From Phytophthora sp. 'mugwort' (Eukaryota > Oomycota > Peronosporomycetes > Peronosporales > Peronosporaceae): a stretch of 64,000 nucleotides of DNA. Each line of letters begins with the position of its first letter. The stretch's first letter is position 1. Below are positions 21,670 through 33,152 of this stretch, one piece after another. Made by a program: the position numbers and the translations under genes. A model generated the notes under the pieces. That model saw nothing but the letters and a program-made list of their open reading frames with translations, was not told where the DNA came from and did not search any database. The stretch is taken from positions 3,596,001 through 3,660,000 of the forward strand of contig JAUCEF010000017.1 in the NCBI GenBank assembly GCA_033558025.1, given 5' to 3'.

Positions 21670-22896
21670 TGCCACGAGGACAACGCTATCAGTGGAAGAA
21701 CGAGGAAAGATATTGGCCTTAGGGACACTGGTACGGGCCATAGAGAGATAGGGAAGCGTCTAAATCGATCACGACGTGTTGTCAGCAACTTCTTGAGTAA
21801 TCCCGAAGCATACAGTACCGCCAAACGGTCTGGAAGGTCGCCAAAGATGACCGTATAAGAATGCGCAGATTTTCCGCGATGCATCTAAAGGAAAGCTGAG
21901 CTCTACCGAGCTCGTGAACCAGTTAGAGCTGTCAGTCAAGGCTAGCAGAGCACGTGACCTACTCTGAGCACATCCAGATCTTAAGTACACGAAGCGAAAG
22001 GGCTGTCCGGTTCTCACAAAAGAGCACAAGAAAAATCGAGTTAAATGGGCGATGGACAATATCAGGTGGGACGGGAAATGGAAATTGCGTGTTTTCCGAC
22101 GAGAAGAAGTTTAACCAGGACAGGCCAGATGGCCTACATTATTACTAGCGCGATCTGCGCAAGAAGCAAATATATTCGACCCGCCAATCTGGCTGTGGCA
22201 GTGTCATGGTGTGGGGGGCGTTTAGCGCGACTGGGAAGACAAAACTGGCCATAATGGAAGGAAATCAAGACAGCGGTAAGTATATTTACACTTTTACCGG
22301 AATATTTACTGCCACTTATCGACCTGTACTACGGTCGTGAGTGTATTTTTCAGCAAGACGGTGCATCGATACACACGTCGCGTGAAACGAAGATGTTTCT
22401 GGAGGAACAGAACATCAATTGATGGAATGGCCAGCCAAGTCTCCGGATCTAACCCGATAGAGAACATGTGGGGCGTATTTGCAAGGACTGTGTACGCCGA
22501 GGGACCACAATTTGCTACGAAAGATGACTTAATAGCTACAATACTCCGAGTTTGGTTGGAAATCGGCCCTGACTACACCGACAAGCTGCTCAAGTCAATG
22601 CAAAAGCGTTGTATGGATGTCATTACCTCAATGGGCAAAGACAAAGTAGCTGCGTTGTGCCGTCTCAAAGTCGACAGTTTTCACGCAAGAAGTATCGTCG
22701 GCTTATAATTATCGTCACATACATAAAACTGTTTTTTTTTGTCATCGTGTGTAGTCTCAACTTCGGAATGAAAAACGAAAACCACCGTCAGAATCGTATT
22801 TAATCCAGCTTTCAGATTGAGACAAAATCCATTCCCGAAGCTAAATTTTGGTAAAGACAACGGTAAAAGTTTAAGTGGGTATTTATCGTCGGCACT
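21647..22896 (+). pseudogene. Tc1-like transposase (DD34E), right arm copy
   Basis: Inverse copy of the left arm on the plus strand: an N-terminal frame to 21858 (RSRRVVSNFLSNPEAYS, SGRSPKMTV), a middle frame 21954-22148 (CVFSDEKKFNQDRPDGLHYY), and a C-terminal frame 22337-22708 (NPIENMWGVFARTVYAEG, then KSMQKRCMDVITSMGKDK). The SDE, QQDGAS and NPIENMW catalytic regions can all be read, but in different frames. It ends with the terminal repeat TATTTATCGTCGGCACT at 22880-22896. The lesions are shared with the left arm, which indicates duplication after inactivation. Confidence 0.8.
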
Positions 22897-23430
22897 ATAA
22901 ATAACACAAATCAAGACGTAGAAAGCGTATACAACGCCGTGAAGTAAATAAATAACTTTGAAGGGCTATACATATCGTCAGTATTTGCGGCATAACAAGG
23001 TACTCTTTCGACGCTTGCCTCGGCAGTTCTTGTCCGACTCCTTTTGTGAGCACCACAATGTGAAGCGCGCACTTGCCTTTTCTGATTCGCCTAAATTTAG
23101 CGTCAAACAGAATTATTCACCACTCAGAGGAAGCAACATGTCGTGGGTTATATTTATCGTCTGCACTGTACGACTTAATATTATCGCGGCACATAATGAG
23201 GTCAATCAACACTGAGTGCCGGTCACAGCTGTGCCGTCGCAAACGTCGATGATGGCAAATGCGTCCGTCGGTACAAGCTTTACAGGTTAAGAAACTTTCA
23301 GTATAATCTACTAAAGGTCATTATCGATATGCGGGCAACGCGGCATCCCCTATCAAGCTGAAACTTACGTAGAGTGCTTCATGAAGGACAAAATTGATGC
23401 AGCAACCAGACTGTTTAGTCTAAAAAAAAC
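22897..23430. other. Tc1-end-like relic and unassigned sequence
   Basis: At 23142-23167 a diverged copy of the Tc1 end is visible (ATTTATCGTCTGCACT compared with ATTTATCGTCGGCACT), in the same orientation as the end at 22896. This suggests an older related element whose 3' end lies here. No transposase frame accompanies it. The remaining sequence shows nothing recognisable. Confidence 0.45.
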
Positions 23431-23742
23431 TTGGTGAGGGAAGTGAACAGTGAACAACCTGACCACTGGGCAACAGCTTGCCCAAGTAACAAGTGCTATG
23501 CGTGCGGGCAGTTTGGTCAAATGGCTCGCGAGTGTCCCGACACCGAGGCCAAGGCACTGAACGATGCGTACTTGAAGTCGCTGCCACCGAGGGAGAGCCG
23601 GCGGAAAACGAGAGACGGGCGTGGTAAGGGGAACCCATCTCGAATCGTACAAACTGTTGGAGGCGTATACCAACGTTCAGAGCAGACGACAATGATCCGC
23701 ATCAACACCAAGTTCAGCTTAAAAAGCAGCGATTTCCAGTAA
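23431..23742 (+). pseudogene. Retroelement gag fragment with zinc knuckle
   Basis: A 103-codon open stretch contains CYACGQFGQMARECPD, a CCHC zinc knuckle in which the His is replaced by Gln, preceded by WATACPSNK, which may be the end of a first knuckle. Arg/Lys/Gly-rich sequence follows (RRKTRDGRGKGNPS). Zinc knuckles of this type belong to the gag proteins of LTR retrotransposons or to related domesticated proteins. No protease or reverse transcriptase follows within 500 bp and no LTRs are visible, so it is an orphan fragment. Confidence 0.5.
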
Positions 23743-24222
23743 TGGTGATCGACCATTTCGAACCGGAGTGGACATTTTTTCCATTGTTTACTACTGCATT
23801 TCACAGCTGCGAGGATGTGATGTTGCTTGGTGCTTAGATCAGTTATAATGATGCTACAGATAGTTTTTAGGCGCGAATGTCGCCAGAGTTCGTGGTGTTG
23901 GATGAAAATAACCCAAATACGTTCGTTCTTGCCGTCTGTATTTTAATACAACTGCACAAAGAGCTTGTCTACTCCGTCCGAGGACTTGGTGAGCATGTGG
24001 CGTCGACAGGAAGGGAAAACAAGGCAGTACAGTATAAAATGTGCGCGATAACTGAATAGTTTAATCAAGATGATAATCGAAAAAATTAATTAAGACGTTT
24101 GAACGGCGCAAGCAACACATGGTTCGACAACATTCATTTGTTAACGACGGTTACGCGAAGTCCGCGGAAGCTTGAAAATAACTACCATTTTCCAGCTGCG
24201 ACTGACTTACGTACAAGGCACT
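23743..24222. other. Intergenic, 3' flank of AA17 gene
   Basis: AT-rich, no recognised features; holds the likely 3' UTR of the minus-strand AA17 gene next to it. Confidence 0.45.
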
Positions 24223-25326
24223 TTAGAAGCCGCCCTTGAAATTCGCCCACTGGTTTGCTGGAGCAGCTGGAGATGCTCCGGTGTTCGGCACCGGCCATCC
24301 TTGAGTCGTATGCGGAGATGGTGCAGATGCTGCCATTGCCGTTGAAGTCGTATCCGCCGGAGATGGGGTATTGATTTTCGTCGTCAAACCTCCCTGGTTA
24401 GTTTGAGGTGCTTGGGGGCTCGATTTGGAAGTAGCCTTGGCCGTATGTGGGTCGACGAATGAGAAACCATACGTCTCGTTGTTGTTTGTACCCGGGTTCA
24501 CCGAAGAACCCAAATTGGGCAAGCTAGAAGCACCACCAGCCGAAGGGGTCTTCGTTCCCGAACCATCATTCGTGATGGGAACGCAGTTCTCTACAAGTAG
24601 TGCCCAACAAAGTCATTAGATCACCACAAATATGAAGACATATACTACATATCATCGTCAACGTACTATAGATCTGCCACGTCGGTAAGTGGAGCGCGAT
24701 CCAGTAGAAGGTGAAGATGCACTTCCCCTTACACGATGAGTAGTCCGTCGGGATCTTGGCCGGGTAGCTCGGGAACGAGGCCCTGCAGTCTTCGTAATGG
24801 AACAATTTCGTTTCACCGATCCAACCCTCGCATGGACCCTAGATGAGGCAATCCGAAACCGAATCACGACAATAACGGTGTCAGTAAAACCTACCACAAC
24901 AGAATCCGACTCCACCACGAGAATTGAGCTGGTGGTGTGACGTACATGATGCGAATCCAGGAAACCCTGCTTGTATTCGTTGTTCTGCCACCACATCTCC
25001 GTGTAGCCACGCACATCGACGGGAGTCGCTGACTCGTCCGTGTTACCACAACCCGGCACCAAGCTGTCGATCATCTCCCGCAGCGATGAGTAGCCCGTCG
25101 CACTCCAGTGTTCCGTGAACTGTTTGGCGTTGTCCACAGGCGAATGGTTATAGATGCCGCCGTCGAAGCCCTTGTTGATGCTGGCGGTGGTCGTGGCGAC
25201 GAAGTTGGTGTACACCTGTCCAGGCTTGAACGTGGCCGGAGGCTTGGAGCAGTAGCCGTGTGCGTTTGCAGATCCCGCAAGTGCTGAAAGGGTGATGATT
25301 GCGACCGGAGTGAAGTAGTTCTTCAT
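24223..25326 (-). CDS. AA17 lytic polysaccharide monooxygenase, three exons, intact
   Basis: Minus-strand exons 25326-24946, 24838-24667 and 24590-24223 with GT-AG introns of 107 and 76 nt give a 306-aa protein. A 22-residue signal peptide (MKNYFTPVAIITLSALAGSA...) ends in ANA, and the mature protein begins HGYCSKPPATF, so the copper-binding N-terminal His is present. A His pair at mature residues 104-105 (SHHGPCEGWIG, across intron 1) likely supplies the second copper ligand. Family cysteines appear in YEDCRAS and SSCKGKC, followed by FTFYWIALHLPTWQIYKNC. Exon 3 encodes a Ser/Thr/Pro/Asn-rich, probably glycosylated tail. AA17 enzymes are secreted by oomycetes and oxidatively cleave pectin (homogalacturonan) in plant walls. 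No lesion is seen. Confidence 0.88.
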
Positions 25327-25381
25327 GCTTAGTGAAGTCCAGTAGACTGGAAGAGTGATGCTTGAGTGGTGGAGTGGAGCT

Positions 25382-25397
25382 AATTTGAGATATGAGC
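25382..25397 (-). promoter_or_regulatory. Oomycete initiator-type core promoter of AA17 gene
   Basis: On the minus strand the bases read GCTCATATCTCAAATT, 14 of 16 matches to the oomycete core promoter consensus GCTCATTYYNCAWTTT. It ends 55 bases before the ATG at 25326, the usual distance, so transcription probably starts here. Confidence 0.65.
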
Positions 25398-27459
25398 CTG
25401 TGTGCCGGTCGCGTCCCGTGCTTTTTATCTGCTATGGTGCGAGTGGGCAACATAGTAAACACAAGATAAACCGTATGCAACACCACATTTTATACGATAA
25501 AAATACCGACGGGCTGGGCGTACGCCGTATATTCCTAGCCGCACCACCAAGTTGTCGCGTTGACGTCGATGGTAGAATCATGTACCCTCAAAATTGAAGA
25601 TGTCGTGCGAAATATCTCTGTTTTATAGAATATGCCAAAACCACTAGGCTTTGTGATGCCAGCATCTGTCGGCAACGAACAGAAAGGTAAAACCAAGCTG
25701 TTTCCACCGTCGCGTGAACAATAAAAAATCGATTCGATTGGACTTTGTGCTTCATCCGACACAGCGTCTACAATTGCTGAGAGTGTTCTGCCCAAGCCGT
25801 CGAGTGGTATAGTCATTGTATTTATTGGAATGCCAGATGCTCCGTGAGGTCTTCGTAAAAACATGGTTACTTGGCAATCCACGCTCAATTTGAATAGTGT
25901 CCTGGCACTCACTCGTCAGCATAAATATAGAAAAGCACTATAGCAACCATACAGATTATAATTAAAGGATAAGTATGCGTGTAGATCAGCTACAATAATA
26001 ACACTAAGTCATAAATATACCTAATTAAAAAGAAATTTAAATCAGGGACCAGTGCTGTCTAAAGCTCACACTTCCACTCCCAGGGTGTTTGTTGGGCCTG
26101 CTCAAAGCGGATCCATTTAGTGCCGACGAGCAAACCAACGTACGTGCCTCCCAACCGCATCCTATGGAAACAGTTGTGTCCAGGAACAACGAGCACTCTT
26201 TCAACATGATGTTGCAATGCATCGAGCTACTTACCTCAGTTTTGTTTCAAAAAAAAAAAAAATCCTCCACGTAACGAGCTCGTACGTAATGCACGTATGG
26301 ATACTTGACTAGTTTGTAGTAGTTAGATATCATTTCGCGTTCAAATATGATTACATCTGGATACTTAGCCAGAATGGAGAAGTCCATTTTGATAAATACA
26401 CCATGACGCCAGTCCGGTCCTTTGCGTCGTGCGCGAGATCGAAGATGAATTCCGCCAAAACTGACCGCCACGCCGTGGTCGTAAGGAAGAGGCTACAGGG
26501 GGCAGCCCCGACGACGGGGATGGCGTCACGTGCTAACAAGTTTACACACGTTCGGGCGCACTTATACATATGGACAATATTCATGTGGTATGAAAGTCGG
26601 AAAAATATACTAACTTACACCTATACAGAACGAGAATTCTCACGAGGCCACAATAAGTTAATGCGCGCAGCCTCACACGACTGCGTTAAAGCCTAGCGTG
26701 TGTGCGGTACGCCTACAATATTTCAATATAACCGAAACCTCAACTGCCGTGGTGATCTGTCTGGTGGTACAGTCTGTTACCAAAAAAGCACGACGGTCGT
26801 GTTCATGCGACGGTGTTGACGGTACAGTAGTCTTCTACTTGTCAACCATCACAGTGCACGCCAAATCGATAGGACCCCCCAAATCTGGTCACGCTTTTGC
26901 CTCTATCTCGGCTGGTAGGGGGAATTAGAAACTGCTGTTTAGATATGTTCTTTTTATTATGCATGGCAAGAGGGTACATGTTTTAACGTCTGCGATTTCA
27001 GCGCCTTGGACAGGGTCCGCATACAAATTCCTGTTTCGGCAGCAGCGACAAAATTATAGTACCATACACTTTTATGAACCCCATACAAAGTTCTATATAA
27101 AAATATCGTACTTAGAGAAGCAGTCGTGTTGCACATACTCGTCTCCACTGAAATTCACGACCTCAGCTCCAGCTAGGAAAGCGATCGGCACCTGAAGGAG
27201 CCCAACGCTTTCGAAAAGCTCGTCGAGGAACATGCGAATGGTTGGGCTGGCGTTCAGCCACGCGGTGAAGCTTGGTGATGATAAATGTTGCTGATGAGAT
27301 TCAAGGTTAAGGATACAATACTGAGTGCACTGACCAAGATGCAGCTCCAGTATTCGGCGGTGCAAATTTAAAATTGCGGATCCAAGCACTTAGCTCCATA
27401 AATGCACATCACGAGCGTGCCTATATTAGCAAATTCGCATTCTCTACCCTTATAACGTC
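25398..27459. other. Gene-poor region with two unrecognised open stretches
   Basis: Minus strand 25912-25535 has 125 codons (contains GLGRTLSAIVDAVSDEA and ITKPSGFGIFYKTEIF), and minus strand 27389-27093 has 98 codons (contains FLDELFESVGLLQVPIAFLA). Both read like worn protein rather than chance, but I recognise neither family. No introns, repeats or signals could be supported. The rest is AT-rich with stops everywhere and a poly-A run at 26250-26263. Confidence 0.35.
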
Positions 27460-29130
27460 GTGGCACTGGCTCGACAGGCTCCTTCCGCACGCGTTCAGAG
27501 TTTGGTGCAAACTGTTATGACGGCGTTTGTCCTTCATGGGGAAGCCCAATCGACCCCATACGATACTATAAATGAAAGCTTTTTCAGAAGAAGACGACAA
27601 TTTGTTGTTGAAGAAGACTTGATCATGAGCAATGAAGGAGGCGGAGAAAGCCCGGAGCATTGCCAGGCAATATCCCCTCACAGAGGCAGTCAGAGCGATG
27701 CACACAATCAAGATACATATGATTCTGTGAATATCTCCGTGTCATCTACAGAGACGTTCAGTTTGTTAACAATTCTGTTGCAGCAACTGAGCGCAGAATT
27801 GGCGGCCTTCTTCAAGAGTCGCTGAGAGCTTCACAAGCCGATTTTCGAAGCCGCCATAGTGGAGCACACGGACTGATACACGGGGGCAATTGAGGGCCGA
27901 CTGCAGGAAATGCTCCTGGATGCTCTCACTACAACTTGAAGCAACGACAAAATCGGCATTGGAACAGCAAACTCCAGTTTTTTGCGGTACAGATTGCAGC
28001 TAGTGCCACCAACATCGAAGCCAGCATTCAAGATCATTTATTTCAACTCAGAGGAGAAAATGAAATGCGCCTGCAGTCGATTTTTTTTGGTGAATATAGC
28101 TGTGGCTTCGGCAAGAGCTCATGCGGAAGAGCAAGCAGCAAGAAGTGAGCATCGAATTCGGGAGTCATTAAGTGGAGCAGCGAAAGAGCATGCAGTTGCA
28201 CTTGATTTGAAGCTTCAGGATGCTATCAGTACAAATCAGACTGAAGCAGAGACGCGAGCCTCTGTTTGGGCTGACTGCGCGAGGAAGTGATAGAAGAGAG
28301 GCTTCAACAGAAAATTGACGCCGCAATAAAGGCTTCTCGATTAGAGTGCCGTAAGCTAGTGGCAACCTCTATTGAAGACGTAGCCATTACCCTTAATTGA
28401 AAACTCGAGGTCGTTAGGCGAGATGTGGAATCCAAGCAAGCTAATCAAGCCGATTGGGTGGAGCAAATGCTTTTGGAGGCTCAAACTGCATCTCAAACCG
28501 CCGTCGCGGCAAGGAGCAAACGGCCTGGGATGCTGCGATCCGCACACAAATGCATCACCAACAAATCGACGATCACATCGAAAATATGAAAAGGGAACTG
28601 AAGCAGAAAGTTGCAGTGGTTGGCGGTATCAGTGAGGATCAGTGGCAACAGATCGGGATGTTAGTCGATGAAAAAATCACTGCTATTAACCAACAGCGCG
28701 TTTGCTCGCCATCAAGTGAAAAATCACCCAGGGGTGATCCTGAAACCAACGGTGCATGCACAACCTCAGCGTGTAGTAAAAGGGCAATTGCTAGTGGATC
28801 ACTAGACTACAACCTGCGAGACAAACGAGAAAGTGGAGGTGATTTTCTCTTCGCGCTTCGTGAGATGTCGGAATGCTTTAACAAGCTACAGCTCAACCCG
28901 GAGGCGTTGGGCGCATGTACACAAATTACGAATCATCGAACGTCACCAAAACAACCGCAGGAGGCGATGAAGCGGAAAGACATTCGCGAAAGTTTCGACG
29001 GAGATGTCCAAGCTTGCGACGGCGCGTGAAGAGGCAATCAAAGCTACAGAAACAAGAATTAACGAGCTCGGCAAATCTTAAGCTTTCCGCAAAGAGACGT
29101 CTTCAAGCATCGACGAAGTGAATGTTGAAG
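27460..29130 (+). pseudogene. Decayed coiled-coil protein of unknown family
   Basis: A chain of plus-strand frames (27460-27825, 27982-28290, about 28280-28590 with a stop, 28454-29029, then 28970-29120) shares one character: long Ala/Glu/Lys/Arg helices with heptad-like spacing, such as ARAHAEEQAARSEHRI, EERLQQKIDAAIKASRL, EVVRRDVESKQANQADW and TAREEAIKATETRINEL. There are at least four frame changes or stops. No catalytic motif is seen. A structural or scaffold role is likely for the parent protein, but I cannot name it. A gag-like coiled coil of a retroelement is possible, although no pol region is nearby. Confidence 0.45.
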
Positions 29131-29642
29131 TATCGAAGAGGTAAATGCGCATAGTGTAAGATATTGTGCTGTTTCTAGCAAAGTCGTAATCGTAAGATAG
29201 GTTAAACTTGCATTTAAGGATTACGGACCACTGAAGCTAAGATTTCATTCACGGTGTTCTGCGCATAGTCATATTTGGCGACCCCTGGCCATACAGGCAG
29301 AGCTACTCACTCGGTAAATCTAATAATTCTGAGACGATAGTTATGCTGTTTGCATGTGTAGATGCACACCACGTTTATAAACGATTGAGACTAAACGCCG
29401 CATTCTCCACAAGTGTCGCCTCTGACGCAAGTTTAATGAAAAGCAGACAAAGTTCGAGGATTTCTGCGAAGAACACCACGATCTCGAAGTTTCTCGCCAT
29501 CTTATTCGACTCCAACATATACGATTACTTCCTTTAGCTGTAACGAACTCTAGATCGACCTGAGCAGCGACTCTCGATACTTCGTGGGGGAGGGGGGGGG
29601 TGATCATGATGAATATTAGGCAAGCTCGAAATGAGAAGAAAA
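29131..29642. other. Gap with G-run, nothing recognised
   Basis: No gene seen. A run of G (about 29586-29600) lies near the 3' side of the hAT pseudogene and may belong to its untranslated end. Confidence 0.4.
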
Positions 29643-32186
29643 TTAGCACGTGCAAACCACACTATCCCCTACGCTTCCTCCTGCTCCGTGGCTGACGCTC
29701 CCTCCGTGGTACCACCCCACAGCGATGACATCAACGGCAATTCCCACTCTGTCATCATTTGCTGGTCTTTCAGATCTAGATTCTAAATCGACCAGCATGC
29801 TTGTAGGGACGGCTGTCCCGTACTCCTCATCCGTCAGTGCCTTGCAATGAGTGACATCAGTGAACTGTCGGTTCCGGTTGAGGAACGAGCACATTTCGAT
29901 GTTGTGGCTCGAAAGACTTGAGCGCTGTATAGTCACCATCATACCACTGACACCAAAGTCGCGTTCAATGGCTGCAGACGATGATGGCACCGCGAAAAGA
30001 AGACGGGTAACTCGGGGCAGGAAGTGATATGCGTTCGTCTCTTCTTGGCGTTGCCAAAATTTGAGCACGGTTCCGCTTCGCCGTTTGACTTGCGCTCTAG
30101 CGTGCTTGTATCTGTCAATCAGCGATCAAACTCTTCATTAACACGCCCGTCATGACCTCGCGGTTCAGCTCGTTGGGCTGGATTTTCACCAAACATGTCC
30201 GTCAGCTCTTCCGAGTATGCAACCGGGGGAGGAAGAGCCATAGTTAGCATCGACGCAAGATCCGATGAGAACTGATATCGGATCGTAGCGAACTACCCAC
30301 TTCCGCGTCTGCAATGTTCATCATGAGCGCAATGATGCACTTGCGGACACACTCGTTAACCTTGTCAACATTTCGCTGAACGGTTTGCTCATCGGCTCGC
30401 AGGTGCGGTTGCGCAGAATCGACAATGAGTTGCGTACTACACACGCGAACAATTTTTGTAAGGCCTTTCTCCGAGTTCTTAAAAACCAGATGCAGACACA
30501 TTTGCGCTTCTGGGATTTAGGATGTTTCGCGCATCTTTATGTCGTCAGTGTAGCGAGAGAAGAAGTTCTTTTGAAAGGCTAGAGCATGCCGGGCGGTTTC
30601 CGCCGTCGGTGTGAGCTCATGAACGCGGTAGTAAGCCGGAGGGTCTTGAGCAGATCGAAGGCGGTCCTTTAGAGCTGCCGTCTCATCCAATATGAATAAA
30701 CGAAGCCGGTAGAGACTTAGCAACACCTCCACTTGCTTCGCACATTCGCTCTGAGCTCGTACGTTCAAGGTACGTGATTAGATCTAGAAGTGCCAACAAC
30801 TGAGCCAGAATTGTCTTGTCATGTCAGAGGAAAGTCTTGATGGGGGTCTTTTCCGAGCTCGGATTGTCTTCGCCCGTCGCTCTTCGAACCAAAGTTCAAG
30901 AGCTCCCCACTTCTGAAGTATGCGACGAATAACTCGAGTCAGACCCAAAAATCGGTGCTCTTTGAAAGGCAAGAGCTGGGTTGTGCTACCAAGTTGGAGC
31001 TGCTGACACAATTCAGCAAATAGAGACCCCATCGACTCATTAGATCGGATCGCTTACACAGTCTTAATGATTCGGGAGATCAGATCTGCCAGCACCGAAT
31101 GATTTGATGCACTGCGCTGGGCAACGATGCCGAAGACCATCTTCGGCGCCGCATTCGTAAGATGCGACATGCACCAAACCCACTTAAGTGAGAGGCCGGT
31201 TTGCATCATCCACTTGACGTCCGGGCCCTGTGTCCGTTGTTGCACCAAAAACGTCAGCAAGGTTTAATTGAAAGTTGAGCAAAAGCTCGATGATCCTCCG
31301 TTTGAATGGGGTCCGATATCCTTCACAACGCTCGCTGTAAAGAGGTTCTAAGCAGCGTGTTCCAAGCAAAATGGACTTGTACTGCCACGGATTGTCGACT
31401 AGATACACACGCAACCCCAGGTACGTTTTCCCAGGCTGTGACTTGCAACTCCAAAAGTCGACCACATCGTCATCGAAGGAGTCTTTTGATACGATTGGCG
31501 TCGAGATAATGAACAGCTCCCCTTTTTGAGGAATCACACAGCTCTGCAATTGCCCGCGAGACAGTCTGCCGATTGATTGTCGCTCGAAATTCCTCTTTCA
31601 CCACCAGATCTGCACGTAGCTCGGACTCGTCATTTTCGCCAGCAAAAGGGCAGATTGTTGCGGACAATCCGCAACGTTTCCAGTAGTAAGGTCATGCGAC
31701 GGCTGTCATCCGCACTTGCGATCGCATTAATAATACGATTAAACACCTGCTTCTGAGAGCGCTTTCGACCAGCTTCTGACAGGGATTTCGATGAGGATTC
31801 TCGATGAGCATCCACAAGATGTTTTGTGGCCTTTGATGTGCTACCGAAAAGCTGGATTATTTTGTGTTCACGCTGGCATGATCTACTTTTCATACAAATC
31901 CACCCGATGCACACCTTATCATCGAGACACACGAAATTCGAACACCCTAACCAAGTATCAGCGAGCGTTCACCGCGTCGTATTGGCAGAACCGTAAATCC
32001 TGTCATCGACCGATAGTTTTGGATTGCTTCCGTCACGTACTCGGGAACAACAGGCATGCTCAAGGCTGTGCGTTTCGCCCTTCGCGACGCTAATGTATCC
32101 GGAGCGATAGATGATTCTGCAGGTGGTGAAGGCGTGTTGAGGGCCTCACCTGACCTGCTTGATGATTCCATCGGATATTCTCCCAC
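29643..32186 (-). pseudogene. hAT-family transposase with BED-like finger, multiply broken
   Basis: Minus-strand pieces follow hAT order. 31932-31630 holds a BED-type finger (VCIGWICMKSRSCQRE, then TKHLVDAHRES). 31549-31184 contains VVDFWSCKSQPGKTYLGLR and LADVFGATTDTG, the two Asp regions of the RNase H-like core, and 31260-31054 continues it (DVKWMMQ, CMSHLTNAA). Further pieces at 31032-30784, 30768-30517 and 30501-30244 form the alpha-helical insert. 30068-29643 carries the dimerisation region: LPRVTRLLFAVPSSSAAIER and FGVSGMMVTIQRSSLSSHN. At least six frame changes. I could not find terminal repeats or the 8-bp target duplication, so only the coding relic is annotated. Confidence 0.8.
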
Positions 32187-32959
32187 TCTCGAATAGAAGT
32201 GGTACGTCGACTGAAGAGCTTGAACTCGCCTTGAGATAAGAGTTGATATTGAAAGCGATGGGGCAGGTTTAGAAGTTGCTCAGAAAAAAACGAACAGGAC
32301 AGGGAGGTGGGTCTTGACCACGAAGGAGAGTTTGCAATGAGGCTTCACATTCGCGCAAATTACTTCCCTACTGCCGTTTAGTCTGGGCACACCGGAGAAA
32401 GGCCTTGGTAGATGTTGCTTCCGCGCTGCCTCTTGGATCTGCACAACCCATGTTACTAGGTGCCGCCTGTCCTAGCGTGCGGCTCTTCCCAGAAGGTCGA
32501 TATGCACGAAACACAATGTTTTCTTCCAATCAGTGACCAGGATTGCGAACCAATGGATCGATCTAGCTGAAACTCCAAACTGCATGGGCGGTTTGGAGTT
32601 CCGGGTTTTACGTTCAAACCATCAGAGCCTCGTAATATTGGTTTGAATCGGCTGATATAATTCTTCAAACCAATAGAAATGCACCTTGGTCGGTTTGGTT
32701 TGTTTCAGGCGTTAGAATTCTCTTAAGCACAAACCCCAAGCAAAGCACTAAGTCCTCTCCGGTCAGTACCCAACTCCCGAATACTTAAGTATCTTATAAA
32801 CCACCCATTAGCTCAAATACTTTCCAATTCCTCTTGTACCGGCAACTGACTTCTTTCATTATAATCATTTGAGATCCATCGACACATCATAAAGACCTAC
32901 ATCGCTTAGTCATTTGTAGTGGGATCCAAATGAACACACTCACAAGGGAAGCTGATCCT
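32187..32959. other. Gap with small hairpins, nothing coding
   Basis: No open frame with recognisable content. It includes a 10-bp perfect hairpin at 32571-32600 and further CAAACC/GGTTTG words up to 32700, which may be the remains of a small foldback element. Confidence 0.4.
32571..32600. repeat. 10-bp perfect hairpin
   Basis: AACTCCAAAC at 32571-32580 faces GTTTGGAGTT at 32591-32600 with a 10-base loop. More CAAACC and GGTTTG words up to about 32700 hint at a decayed foldback element. Confidence 0.6.
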
Positions 32960-33152
32960 TCCTTATAACTCAGATTTATTGTAGTAAGCTAATTTCAGAT
33001 TGATATCAGCGAGCCCCCTGATAGAAACGCATAAAACGCTGCCTTGAGTATCTGCCTCGAGTCTACCTAACTCTGAGTCATATCGTATGCCAGGGTTTGG
33101 TGGGACCGTCCTAGGCCACCAACACAGCAGGTCATGAGACCGTCTCACCACT
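32960..33152 (-). other. Possible tRNA-derived SINE head
   Basis: Read on the minus strand from about 33152, TGGTGTAGTGGTGAGACGGT resembles the D-arm/A-box of a tRNA, followed by CTCATGACC in anticodon-arm position; the B-box is not convincing. tRNA-derived SINEs are known from Phytophthora. The element lies exactly where homology between the two AA17 copies starts. The call is tentative. Confidence 0.25.

Larger units (their letters stand above)
20323..22896. repeat. 2.57-kb near-perfect palindrome of two Tc1-like copies
   Basis: Position x on the left matches the inverse of position 43218 minus x (43219 past a one-base length change in an A run) from AGTGCCGACGATAAATA at 20323 to TATTTATCGTCGGCACT ending at 22896. 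Arms of about 1.25 kb run 20323-21571 and 21647-22896, with a 75-base centre built of 48-bp tandem units. Both outer ends are Tc1 3' terminal repeats; both copies have lost the 5' terminal repeat at the centre. The pair therefore forms a composite unit bounded by matching inverted ends. Confidence 0.9.
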
